A stretch of 64,000 nucleotides of DNA from Betaproteobacteria bacterium (lineage in GTDB: Bacteria > Pseudomonadota > Gammaproteobacteria > Burkholderiales > Thiobacillaceae): the NCBI GenBank assembly GCA_016219425.1, contig JACRNB010000008.1:165248-229247 (forward strand), in the 5' to 3' direction. The notes below the pieces were generated by a model. It searched no databases. It saw nothing but the letters and a program-made list of their open reading frames with translations, and was not told where the DNA came from. Every line of letters begins with the position of its first letter. The stretch's first letter is position 1. Made by a program: the position numbers and the translations under genes. This document shows, piece after piece, positions 36,162-43,983 of the stretch.

Positions 36162-36845
36162 ATGAAAGCCCTGCTAGCCCTTTGCCTGTTTATCGCCGCC
36201 CCCCTCGTTTTTGCGGGCGAAACTGCCGCCACGGTCAAGGGCGTGGTGCTGGAGACCCTGAACTCGGGCGGATATACCTACCTGCGGTTGAAGACCAAGG
36301 AGGGCGAGACCTGGGCGGCGGTGAATCGGGCGCAGGTGGCCAAGGGGGCGGAAGTCACCATTGAGAGTGCGATGGTGATGGAGAACTTCGAGAGCAAATC
36401 GCTCAAGAAAACCTTCCCGAAGATTGTGTTCGGCGCCGTGGCGGGCGCGGGCAAACTGGCTCCGGGCGCTGGCTTGCCGGTGGGGCGCACGGGCGCCAAC
36501 AAGCCCGTGGAGGTCGCCGACGTTGCGGTTCCCAAGGCCGTCGGCGCCAACGCCCGCACCGTGGCGGAGATCGTCACCAGGGGCGCGGAGTTGAAGGACA
36601 AGCCCGTGCAGGTGCGCGGCAAGGTCGTCAAATACAACTCGGGCATCCTGGGTCGGAACTGGGTTCATCTGCGCGACGGCTCGGGTTCCGCCGCCGACGG
36701 TTCCAACGATGTGCTGGTCACCACAGCAAGCCACGCCAAGCCCGGCGACGTGGTGACCGCGAGCGGCACGGTCCGTATCAACAAGGACTTCGGCGCCGGT
36801 TACGCCTACAAGGTGATGATCGAAGAGGCCTCGCTTCAGCCCTGA
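36162..36845 (+). CDS. Secreted NrfJ-like OB-fold protein
   Basis: The 227-residue protein has a signal peptide (MKALLALCLFIAAPLVFAGE) and two OB-like parts. The first (VKGVVLETLNSGGYTYLRLK, KTFPKIVFG) matches the periplasmic NrfJ-type segment, and the second (DKPVQVRGKVVKYNSGILGR, NWVHLRDGSG, VVTASGTV) is a typical bacterial OB fold. Such proteins occur beside multihaem cytochrome genes, but the role is unproven. AAGGAG precedes the ATG. Confidence 0.75.
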   Translation: MKALLALCLFIAAPLVFAGETAATVKGVVLETLNSGGYTYLRLKTKEGETWAAVNRAQVAKGAEVTIESAMVMENFESKSLKKTFPKIVFGAVAGAGKLAPGAGLPVGRTGANKPVEVADVAVPKAVGANARTVAEIVTRGAELKDKPVQVRGKVVKYNSGILGRNWVHLRDGSGSAADGSNDVLVTTASHAKPGDVVTASGTVRINKDFGAGYAYKVMIEEASLQP

Positions 36846-36883
36846 TCGGTTGCGATGGGCGCTGCCAGACGCCCGTTTCTCTT

Positions 36884-37297
36884 TTACTGGGGCAAAGATT
36901 CCAACAGTTCATTCATCTTCTTGAAGCGAGGGGCCTGAACTCCTTGGGCCAGGCCTCGGGCCTGGTCGCGGGCGCCGGACATCATGGCCGGGATGATTTC
37001 GTCATCGCGGGTCTTCTTGAACGCTTCCCATACGGCTTTGAACTGGGTCAATTTGGGCTGGAGGGCGGCATTCTTCATGGCTGCGTCCAGCAGGGCGTCC
37101 AGATCCTTGCTGGATTTCAGGGCTTCTTCGTAACGCATTTCCAGGACGGTGCGGTCGGCCTCGCTCAACATGACCATGGTGTGTTGCCGGGTCACGGCCA
37201 GGGTGGACTGGATGTCCGCCACTTGGCCGGCTTGGACGGGGTGGCTCAAGGCGCTGCAAAAGAAAATGGTCAGCAAGGCATTCAGGGCGGTTTTCAT
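36884..37297 (-). CDS. Secreted helical protein, unknown function
   Basis: The 137-residue protein has a signal peptide (MKTALNALLTIFFCSALSHP, cut near VQA). The mature part is almost all helix (LAVTRQHTMVMLSEADRTVL, LTQFKAVWEAFKKTRDDEII), like the four-helix sensor bundles of chemoreceptors or type IV pilus sensor N termini. No membrane anchor is seen. It is a stand-alone gene between two plus-strand genes. Confidence 0.7.
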   Translation of the reverse strand: MKTALNALLTIFFCSALSHPVQAGQVADIQSTLAVTRQHTMVMLSEADRTVLEMRYEEALKSSKDLDALLDAAMKNAALQPKLTQFKAVWEAFKKTRDDEIIPAMMSGARDQARGLAQGVQAPRFKKMNELLESLPQ

Positions 37298-37376
37298 GCT
37301 TTTTTCCTTGGTCAGGATGGACTTGCCGGAGTCTACCTAGAATGCGGCTCTCTCCCTCCCTATTGCCACGCACCCC

Positions 37377-37781
37377 ATGCGCCCTCACCACGCCGTCCCC
37401 CCGGAAGAGGTGGAAATCACCGCCATCCGCGCTCAGGGCGCGGGCGGGCAGAACGTCAACAAGGTCTCCAACGCGGTGCATCTGCGTTTCGACATCGCCG
37501 CCTCGTCCCTGCCGGCGGAGGTGCGCGAACGGCTCCTCAAACTCGGGGATCAGCGCATCAGCAAGGAGGGCGTGGTCATCATCAAGGCCCAGGAGTTCCG
37601 CAGCCTGGAGAAAAACCGGGCCGAGGCCTTGCGTCGGCTGGAAGAACTCATCGAGCGGGCGGCGTTCACGCCCAAGGCGCGTCGCCCCACCAAACCCACT
37701 CGTTCGGCAGTCAAGAAGCGCCTGGAAGGCAAGGCGCGGCGGGCGTCGCTGAAGGCGGGACGGGGAAGAATCGAGGAATGA
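37377..37781 (+). CDS. arfB: Ribosome rescue factor ArfB (YaeJ)
   Basis: ArfB is a peptidyl-tRNA hydrolase that frees ribosomes stalled at the 3' end of broken mRNA. The 134-residue protein has the catalytic GGQ (residues 23-25, AQGAGGQNVNKVSNAVHLRF) and a basic C-terminal tail (KARRPTKPTRSAVKKRLEGK) that enters the empty mRNA channel. The length and layout are standard. It is unrelated in function to its neighbours. Confidence 0.95.
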   Translation: MRPHHAVPPEEVEITAIRAQGAGGQNVNKVSNAVHLRFDIAASSLPAEVRERLLKLGDQRISKEGVVIIKAQEFRSLEKNRAEALRRLEELIERAAFTPKARRPTKPTRSAVKKRLEGKARRASLKAGRGRIEE

Positions 37782-37848
37782 GGTGAACGCTCCGCGCATG
37801 GGCGGGCCTGACCGTATTTGCTAAACTGCTGCGATTCCCAATGGCATG

Positions 37849-37863
37849 GTTGCATTACGCAAC
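37849..37863. promoter_or_regulatory. Candidate regulator site before SulP2
   Basis: GTTGCATTACGCAAC is a perfect GTTGC/GCAAC inverted repeat ending 21 bases before the SulP2 ATG. It closely resembles GTTTCATATTGCAAC at 32901. No sigma-54 promoter with correct spacing was found here. Confidence 0.45.
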
Positions 37864-37884
37864 AATCACAACAGGCATCTCAGC

Positions 37885-40008
37885 ATGAACAACCCGTGGC
37901 TGCTTCGCATCTTCCCGTTCCTCGCTTGGTTTCCCGTCAGTTCGGTCCTCTTGCGGGGGGACATCATCGCCGGCATCACCGGGGCGCTGGTGTTGGTTCC
38001 CAAGGCGATGGCCTATGCGCAGTTGTCGGGTCTGCCTGTGTATTTCGGCCTGTATGTAGCCTTCATCCCGGCCATCCTGGGGGCGATGTGGGGGTCGTCG
38101 CGGCAGCTTTCCACCGGCCCGGTGGCCATTGTCTCGTTGATGACGGCGGCGGCCATCTCGCCCCTGGCGGCGCCGTTCTCGGAAGAGTTCATCGGCCTGG
38201 CCCTGTTGCTCTCTCTGATGGTGGGCATCATCCAGTTCACCCTGGGCGCGGTGAAGCTGGGCACCATCGTCAACTTCGTCTCCCACCCCGTCATTCTCGG
38301 TTTCATGAATGCGGCGGCGTTCATCATCGCCCTGTCGCAGCTGGACATGCTGCTGGGCATCCCCAAGGGGCGCAGCGACTCCTTCCTGTATGACATCTGG
38401 GAGATGTTCGGCTACCTGCCCCAGACCCATCTGCCTACCCTCGTCATGTCGGTGTTCGCCCTGGCCCTGATGCTGGGGCTGAAGAAGATCCCCGCCCTGT
38501 CCAAGCTGTCCGTGCTGATCGCCGTGGTGGTGACCATCGTGGTGAGCGCCGTCATGAGCTTCGAGCACAAGACCAAGGCCACGCCGGACCTGTTTGCAGA
38601 CCAGACCGCCCAGGAACTGGTGACCGCCTATGCCGGCACTGACAAGCGCATCCTGGAGATGAACGCCGAAGTGATCGCCCTGGCCGGTCAGGTGCGCCAG
38701 GCCAAAAAGGACCATGACGCCCGCACCGCCGCCGACCTGGAATACACCATCGACGTCTACAAGCTCGACATCGCCACCCTGGAAGGCGAGAACAAGGAAC
38801 GCCTGCACGTCATCCGCAAGATGAACTTCGAGCGCGCCAAGGCGGACGAAAAGGAGGCGGCCAAGCTCTATCTGGTGGGCCAGGTTCCCGCCGGCGTGGA
38901 GAGCGATGGCCGCCATTGGCACATCAAGAAGATCGAGAAGGGCGAGGTGCGTCTGGTGGGCGGCGGCGACGTGGTGGGCAAGATCCCCGCCGGTCTGCCC
39001 GCCTTCCGCATCCCGCCCCTGTCCCTGGACGCCATCGTTTCCCTGCTCTCGGCGGCGCTGATCATCGCCCTGGTGGCGTTCATGGAATCCATCTCCATGG
39101 CCAAGGCCATCGCCGCCCAGACCAAGCAGCGCCTGGACCCGAACCAGGAACTCATCGGCCAGGGTCTGGCCAACATCGGCGGCTCCTTCTTCCAGGCCTA
39201 TCCCGCCTGCGGCTCCTTCACCGGCTCCGCCATCAACCTCCAGGCCGGGGCCAAGACCGGCTTCGCCATGGTGTTCAACGGCCTGTTCGTCACCGTCACC
39301 CTGCTGTTCCTGACCGAGTACCTGTATTACCTGCCCAAGGCCACCCTGGCGGTCATCATCCTGCTCGCCGTCACCAGCCTGATCACCCCCAAGGCGCTCA
39401 AGCACACCTGGCAGGCCAGCCGGTTCGACGGCATCGTGGCGGGCGTCACCTTTGTCATCACCCTGATTGCTGCGCCGCATCTGGACAAGGGCATCCTGAT
39501 CGGCGCCTCCCTCGCCATCATCCTGTACCTGTACCGCACCATGAAGCCGCGCGTTGCCCAACTGGGCCGCTTCAAGGACGGCACCCTGCGCGACATCAAG
39601 GTGAACCCGGACCTGCCCACCAGCCCGCACATCATCGCCCTGCGTTTTGACGGCTCGCTGTACTTCGCCAACATCGCCTACTTCGAGGACTCGGTGCTGG
39701 AGATGGTGGCCGCCAAGCCCGACGCCAAGTACCTGCTGGTGGTGGGCGACGCCATCAATCAGCTCGACGCCTCCGGCGAAGAAGTGGTGCACCACCTGGT
39801 GGAACGGCTGCGTGAAGGCGGCATTGAGGTCGTGTTCTCCGGCCTCAAGAAGCAGATCCTGGACGTGATGCGCTCCACCGGCCTGTTCGATCTCATCAGC
39901 CAGGCCAACATCTTCGCTACCGAAGACCAGGCCATCGCCGCCATCTACGAGCGTCTGGGTGAAGAAGCCAGGGAAGACCTGTTCTGCATGGTGCCGGCGC
40001 GGGCCTGA
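37885..40008 (+). CDS. SulP anion transporter 2 with coiled-coil insert
   Basis: The 707-residue transporter shares the SulP core (VPKAMAYAQLSGLPVYFGLY, GSFTGSAINLQAGAKTGFAM) and a C-terminal STAS domain (INQLDASGEEVVHHLVERLR) with SulP1. Residues of about 228-360 are an extra hydrophilic block rich in Lys, Glu and Ala (NAEVIALAGQVRQAKKDHDA, NKERLHVIRKMNFERAKADE), predicted to form coiled coil, inserted where SulP1 has a loop of about ten residues. The start ATG at 37885 gives MNNPWLLRIFPF; an upstream in-frame ATG lies over the candidate operator. Convergent with regulator 2. Confidence 0.88.
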   Translation: MNNPWLLRIFPFLAWFPVSSVLLRGDIIAGITGALVLVPKAMAYAQLSGLPVYFGLYVAFIPAILGAMWGSSRQLSTGPVAIVSLMTAAAISPLAAPFSEEFIGLALLLSLMVGIIQFTLGAVKLGTIVNFVSHPVILGFMNAAAFIIALSQLDMLLGIPKGRSDSFLYDIWEMFGYLPQTHLPTLVMSVFALALMLGLKKIPALSKLSVLIAVVVTIVVSAVMSFEHKTKATPDLFADQTAQELVTAYAGTDKRILEMNAEVIALAGQVRQAKKDHDARTAADLEYTIDVYKLDIATLEGENKERLHVIRKMNFERAKADEKEAAKLYLVGQVPAGVESDGRHWHIKKIEKGEVRLVGGGDVVGKIPAGLPAFRIPPLSLDAIVSLLSAALIIALVAFMESISMAKAIAAQTKQRLDPNQELIGQGLANIGGSFFQAYPACGSFTGSAINLQAGAKTGFAMVFNGLFVTVTLLFLTEYLYYLPKATLAVIILLAVTSLITPKALKHTWQASRFDGIVAGVTFVITLIAAPHLDKGILIGASLAIILYLYRTMKPRVAQLGRFKDGTLRDIKVNPDLPTSPHIIALRFDGSLYFANIAYFEDSVLEMVAAKPDAKYLLVVGDAINQLDASGEEVVHHLVERLREGGIEVVFSGLKKQILDVMRSTGLFDLISQANIFATEDQAIAAIYERLGEEAREDLFCMVPARA

Positions 40009-40030
40009 GCGCCTTTGCAGGCTCCCAGGT

Positions 40031-41386
40031 TCATTCCAGCCCGTAACGCTTGATACGCCGCCACAGCGACACCCGGTCGATACCCAGGATGTCGGCGGTC
40101 TGATTGCGGTTGCCGCCGGTGTGTTCCAGCACCTGGGCGATATGGGCCGCCTCGTTTTTCTCCAGGGTCAACAGTTCGCCGCCGCCGCCGGGCGCGGCGA
40201 CGCGCAGGGTCAGGCCTTGCAGACTTTCCGGCAGGTGCGCCAGTTGCAGCGTATCCCCTTGAGCCAGGGCGACGCCGCGCTCCATCAGGTTGGCCAGTTC
40301 CCGCACATTGCCGGGGTAGTCATAGCGGCTCAACAGCCTCAGCGCGTCCGGAGCGATATTCGCCACGGGCCTGCCCATGGCCAGGGCGAATTTCTTGAGG
40401 AAGTAGAACGCCAGCAGCGGGATGTCGTCGCGCCGTTCGCGCAGGGGCGGCAGGGTGAGATTGACCACGTTGAGGCGGTAGTACAGGTCTGCGCGGAAGC
40501 GGCCACTGGCCACCCCATCCTGTAGATCACGGTTGCTGGCGGCGATGAATCGCACATCCACCTTTACCGGCTCCACGCCCCCCACACGCAGCAGCTCCCG
40601 CTCCTGGATCACCCGCAACAGCTTGACCTGCATGGCGGTGGACATTTCCGTCACTTCATCGAGAAACAGTGTGCCGCCTTCCGCCATTTCAATCAGGCCG
40701 CGTTTGCTGCGATCCGCCCCGGTGAACGCGCCCTTTTCGTGGCCGAACAGTTCGTTGGTCAGGAGTTCCGCCTGCAATGCACCGCAGTTCACCGCGACAA
40801 AGCGCCCCTCCCGGCGGCTGCTGTGGGCATGCACCGTGCGCGCCAGCAATTCCTTGCCCGTGCCCGACTCCCCTGTCACCAGCACATTGCAGTCGGTGGG
40901 GCCGATCTGCCGGGCGGTATCCAGCAGGCGCAGCATGGCGGCATCCTGGGTAACGAGGTTGAGGCGGCCCTCATAACCCTCAATGCGCCGTTTCAGGTGT
41001 CGGTTCTCCCGCTTGAGCAGCACCACATCCAGCGCCCCCTTCACCACCTGGCGCACCTCATCCAGGCGGTAGGGCTTGGCGATGTAATGGAACGCGCCTT
41101 CCTTCATGGCCTCCACCGCGGAATCCAGGGTGGCATGACCGGTGATGACGATGACCTCGCATTCCGGCTGCACCAGTCTGGCCCGGCGTAACAGGGCCAG
41201 GCCGTCCACCCCCTTCATGCGCAGGTCGGTCAGGATCAGTTCGAACTCCCGTTGCTGGATTTCCTGCAAGCCCGCCGCGCCGCTTTGCCGTGCGGTGACG
41301 TCATAGCCCTCCTTGCGCAACAGGTGGCTCAGGTTTTTCAGGGCGGCGGCCTCGTCGTCCACCACCAGGATTCGCGGGGCGGTCAT
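40031..41386 (-). CDS. NtrC-family response regulator 2 (sigma-54 activator)
   Basis: The 451-residue paralogue of regulator 1 has receiver Asp54 (LILTDLRM), Walker A GESGTGKE, the GAFTGA loop, Walker B GGTLFLDEV and a C-terminal HTH (NRNQTADILGIDRVSLWRRI). The ATG overlaps the kinase 2 stop (ATGA). Its position between SulP2 and SulP3 and its near-identical recognition helix to regulator 1 suggest it acts on the SulP operons. Confidence 0.95.
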   Translation of the reverse strand: MTAPRILVVDDEAAALKNLSHLLRKEGYDVTARQSGAAGLQEIQQREFELILTDLRMKGVDGLALLRRARLVQPECEVIVITGHATLDSAVEAMKEGAFHYIAKPYRLDEVRQVVKGALDVVLLKRENRHLKRRIEGYEGRLNLVTQDAAMLRLLDTARQIGPTDCNVLVTGESGTGKELLARTVHAHSSRREGRFVAVNCGALQAELLTNELFGHEKGAFTGADRSKRGLIEMAEGGTLFLDEVTEMSTAMQVKLLRVIQERELLRVGGVEPVKVDVRFIAASNRDLQDGVASGRFRADLYYRLNVVNLTLPPLRERRDDIPLLAFYFLKKFALAMGRPVANIAPDALRLLSRYDYPGNVRELANLMERGVALAQGDTLQLAHLPESLQGLTLRVAAPGGGGELLTLEKNEAAHIAQVLEHTGGNRNQTADILGIDRVSLWRRIKRYGLE

Positions 41387-42846
41387 GGGCGGGCTCCGTC
41401 CTCGGGCAGCCACAGGGCAAAGCACGCGCCCCCCTCGGGCGGGCTGGAGACGGCGATGGCGCCGCCGTGTTCCTGCACGATCTCCCCCACGATGTAGAGT
41501 CCCAGCCCGGTACCTTCCCCTGGTGCACGGGTGGTGAAGAAGGGGTCGAACACCTGGCCGATGCGCCCCGGCGGGATGCCGGGACCGTCATCGCGCACCC
41601 GGATCAGCACGGCGCGCTCCGCCTCGCGGGGAGAGCCCAACACCTGCACCGTTCCGGTTGTCGCCTCCCCTGGCGGCCAGTCTCTCGGCCCTGCCGCCGC
41701 CGCTTGAATCAGCACACGCCCCGCCCCCGCATCAAGCGCATTCTGGATCAGGTTGATGAACACCTGCTGGAGCCGCTGCGGGTCCACCCGCAGTTGCAGC
41801 TCCCCGGACAGATCAAGGCGCACTGCCGCGTCCGAGGGCAGGCGCGGATGCAGCAGCAGCAAGGTTTTCTCCAGCACCTCCCGCAACGAGGTCGGTTGGG
41901 TTTCCTGGGATGGGCGGCGGCTGTAATCCAGCAGGATGCGCACGATATGGCGCGCACGTTCGGTCTCGTTGTCGATCTGGCGCAGCCAGGATTGCAGTTC
42001 GGCGCGCAGCGGGGGCGAGGCGGCATCACATTCTTCCAGCGCGATCTGGGCCGCCCCCGAGATGTTGCCCAGAGGATTATTGAGCTCATGCGCCACGCCG
42101 GAGGCCAACGTCCCCAGGGCCGCGAGCTTTTCCGATTGCAGCACCTGGCGGCGGCGCAGTTCCAACTCCTCCAGCATGTGGTTGAGGGCCTGGGTGAAGG
42201 ACACGATCTCGCGATCCGACGAGACCATGGTGAAGGCGTGGAAGCGCCCCTGGGCAAGGGGCTCCAGCTGCTCTTCCAGCTGTCGCAGGGGCCGTCCCAC
42301 CACCCGGTACAGCACCTGCCCCCCCGCCAAGGCCATCAACACCAGCACCCCCACGGACCACAGCAGGGCATGGCGGGACTGCCGTACGCTGCCCCCCAGG
42401 CTGGTCCGCTCCCGTTCCGCCAGGGTCTCGCTCAGGGTGAGGATGACGTGGCCTGCGCTACGCACGGAGGCCTCCCTGGGCTCATTTCCCGCCAGACCGT
42501 TGTCCCCCAGTTCTCGGCGATACCGTTCCAGGGCCTTGCCCAGGGCAGGCAGTTCATCCGCCAGCGCCAGTTCGGACAGCAACGCCCGGTCCTGCGCCAG
42601 CTGCCAGTCCAGGCGTAGAGCCAGTTGTTGCGTTGCCGCCAGGTCTTCGTCGGCGCGGTAGAGCAGGAAGTTCTTCTCGTGCCGCCGCATCTCCTGCGCG
42701 GTTTCCTGAAACGCCGCGACCTGCGCCCCCTCATGCACCCGCTGTTCCAGGTAGCGCAGGCTGGCGGAGGCGAACAACACAAAGGCCCCGACCCCCAGGG
42801 CGAGCGCCAGGTAGATGAGGACGATCTTGCCGCGGATGCTGTTCAT
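41383..42846 (-). CDS. Sensor histidine kinase 2 of the SulP-linked system
   Basis: The 487-residue kinase has TM1 (KIVLIYLALALGVGAFVLFA), a periplasmic helical sensor with MRRHEKNFLLYRADED, TM2 near 165-185, HAMP, DHp with His253 (GVAHELNNPLGNI) and an ATPase domain (NLIQNALDAG, RDDGPGIPPG, GEGTGLGLY). Domain layout and sensor motif match kinase 1 but without the repeat insertion. It is divergent from the SulP3 operon and overlaps regulator 2. Confidence 0.93.
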   Translation of the reverse strand: MNSIRGKIVLIYLALALGVGAFVLFASASLRYLEQRVHEGAQVAAFQETAQEMRRHEKNFLLYRADEDLAATQQLALRLDWQLAQDRALLSELALADELPALGKALERYRRELGDNGLAGNEPREASVRSAGHVILTLSETLAERERTSLGGSVRQSRHALLWSVGVLVLMALAGGQVLYRVVGRPLRQLEEQLEPLAQGRFHAFTMVSSDREIVSFTQALNHMLEELELRRRQVLQSEKLAALGTLASGVAHELNNPLGNISGAAQIALEECDAASPPLRAELQSWLRQIDNETERARHIVRILLDYSRRPSQETQPTSLREVLEKTLLLLHPRLPSDAAVRLDLSGELQLRVDPQRLQQVFINLIQNALDAGAGRVLIQAAAAGPRDWPPGEATTGTVQVLGSPREAERAVLIRVRDDGPGIPPGRIGQVFDPFFTTRAPGEGTGLGLYIVGEIVQEHGGAIAVSSPPEGGACFALWLPEDGARP

Positions 42847-42856
42847 GTATGTTTCC

Positions 42857-42866
42857 GTTTCGAAAC
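42857..42866. promoter_or_regulatory. GTTTCGAAAC palindrome in kinase 2 leader
   Basis: A perfect ten-base palindrome lies 11 bases upstream of the kinase 2 ATG and shares its half-sites (GTTTC/GAAAC) with the element at 43066. Possible autoregulatory site. Confidence 0.3.
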
Positions 42867-43065
42867 GTGTTTCCCGTTGCTAACGCCAGGCTTGCACCCA
42901 TCCCCTGCCTGGGGTGCGGGGTGTACGCGCAGAGAATCTTATATTCTTCGTTAAAACAATGACATAAGTTGATTATGCGCTGTTTTGCAGCGGTGGGAAC
43001 GTCCTGGGTTTTGCGCTTATCCAGGCCCGGTACGCATGTTGAAGAGGCAGTGAGTTGCCACGGAT

Positions 43066-43081
43066 GTTTCAAAATGGAAAC
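43066..43081. promoter_or_regulatory. Candidate regulator site GTTTC-N6-GAAAC
   Basis: GTTTCAAAATGGAAAC is an inverted repeat about 92-107 bases upstream of the predicted SulP3-operon start, the same distance as the site at 32901 from its promoter. The rest of the 42847-43175 gap is AT-richer than the coding DNA and shows no gene. Confidence 0.45.
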
Positions 43082-43146
43082 GCCACTGTCTTGGCGACGA
43101 ATTCGTAACATCAAATAAAAACAACGGGTTGCGTGGTTCGTCCGCT

Positions 43147-43161
43147 TGGCATGGGCTTTGC
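43147..43161 (+). promoter_or_regulatory. Candidate sigma-54 promoter of the SulP3 operon
   Basis: TGGCATGGGCTTTGC has the sigma-54 pattern TGGCA-N6-TTGC with exactly ten bases between GG and GC. The start would be near 43173, just before the first gene of the operon. Confidence 0.72.
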
Positions 43162-43196
43162 GAAAGGATGGCCCCATGTTTCCACGGATAGCGGCC

Positions 43197-43757
43197 ATGA
43201 CCACTCTGACCGAGCAACTCAAACAGGCCCTCGACGCCCTCGCGTTTGCAGACCTGGGCGAACGCATTGGGCGGCGCGAGAAACACGCGGCCCTGTTCCC
43301 CGTCTCCGCTTCCCCCTCAAGTCGCACGCCCTGCCGCCTCAAGAACGACCAGACCCCCACGGGGGGCGGCTCGGGCGATTTTCCCGAGTCGATTCCCCAG
43401 CGCTGGATCGCCCTGGGTGTGGGCGATGCGCTGTCCGCGCCGGTGATGCGCTACGTCATCGGCGCCTGCCGCCGCATGCAGGCGGGGCTGCTGCTGCTTT
43501 CCGTGGATGCCCTGCGGGTGCGTACGCTGCTGACGGACTATCTGCCTGCTTTGCAGGGCATTGAATGCCGTACCGAGGAACTGTCCGGCAGCGCCCCCTC
43601 CGCCGTGCAACAGGCGCTTCACCTGCACCGCGGCGTGCTGTTTGCCGTAACCGGGGAAGAAAACAACCCCCTGCGTTCCCTGCTGAGTGGTCGTCGCGCC
43701 GCGCGCCCGCCGGTGCCGGTGGTGGTGGTGAGCGAAAAGACGACCAGGGGGGAGTGA
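43197..43757 (+). CDS. UspA-like protein preceding SulP3
   Basis: The 186-residue cytosolic protein (MTTLTEQLKQALDALAFADL) has a helical N terminus and a C-terminal alpha/beta part (RRMQAGLLLLSVDALRVRTL, GVLFAVTGEENNPLRSLLSG, PVPVVVVSEK) that resembles a divergent UspA fold. An ATG at 43176 is also possible but would leave almost no leader after the predicted sigma-54 start. It parallels the Usp-like gene before SulP1. It is translationally coupled (TGATG) to the next gene. Confidence 0.6.
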   Translation: MTTLTEQLKQALDALAFADLGERIGRREKHAALFPVSASPSSRTPCRLKNDQTPTGGGSGDFPESIPQRWIALGVGDALSAPVMRYVIGACRRMQAGLLLLSVDALRVRTLLTDYLPALQGIECRTEELSGSAPSAVQQALHLHRGVLFAVTGEENNPLRSLLSGRRAARPPVPVVVVSEKTTRGE

Positions 43758-43954
43758 TGCGTCTGTCCCCCTCCTGGCTCTTGCCCCTGGCCATCAGCCT
43801 GGTGCTGGCGGCCCTGGCCTGGTTGAACCGCGACCTGCTGGCCCCCCCCTCCGGCCTCTCCCTCCAGGAGCGCGCACCCCCCCATTCGGGCTTCTGCGCC
43901 GCCTCCACCTGTGCAGGCATGGCGTTTTATCCGCCGCGCCGATTTTTTTCCTGA
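43757..43954 (+). CDS. Small membrane protein upstream of SulP3
   Basis: The 65-residue protein has one N-terminal hydrophobic helix (SWLLPLAISLVLAALAWLN) followed by a short soluble tail with two cysteines (FCAASTCAG). Its ATG overlaps the stop of the Usp-like gene, and SulP3 starts 29 bases later. It could be a single-pass accessory of the transporter. No family is recognised. Confidence 0.55.
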   Translation: MRLSPSWLLPLAISLVLAALAWLNRDLLAPPSGLSLQERAPPHSGFCAASTCAGMAFYPPRRFFS

Positions 43955-43983
43955 GTTGAACCGGGTCTTCCCCCTCCTACCCC

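Noticed and set aside
37841-37856. TGGCATGGTTGCAT as a sigma-54 promoter for SulP2
   Set aside because: The elements are three bases too close; the sequence is better read as part of the GTTGC-N5-GCAAC inverted repeat.
43133-43564. A plus-strand reading frame overlapping the SulP3-operon first gene
   Set aside because: Different frame with Arg/Pro/Gly-rich translation and no motif; the frame starting at 43197 continues into coupled genes.
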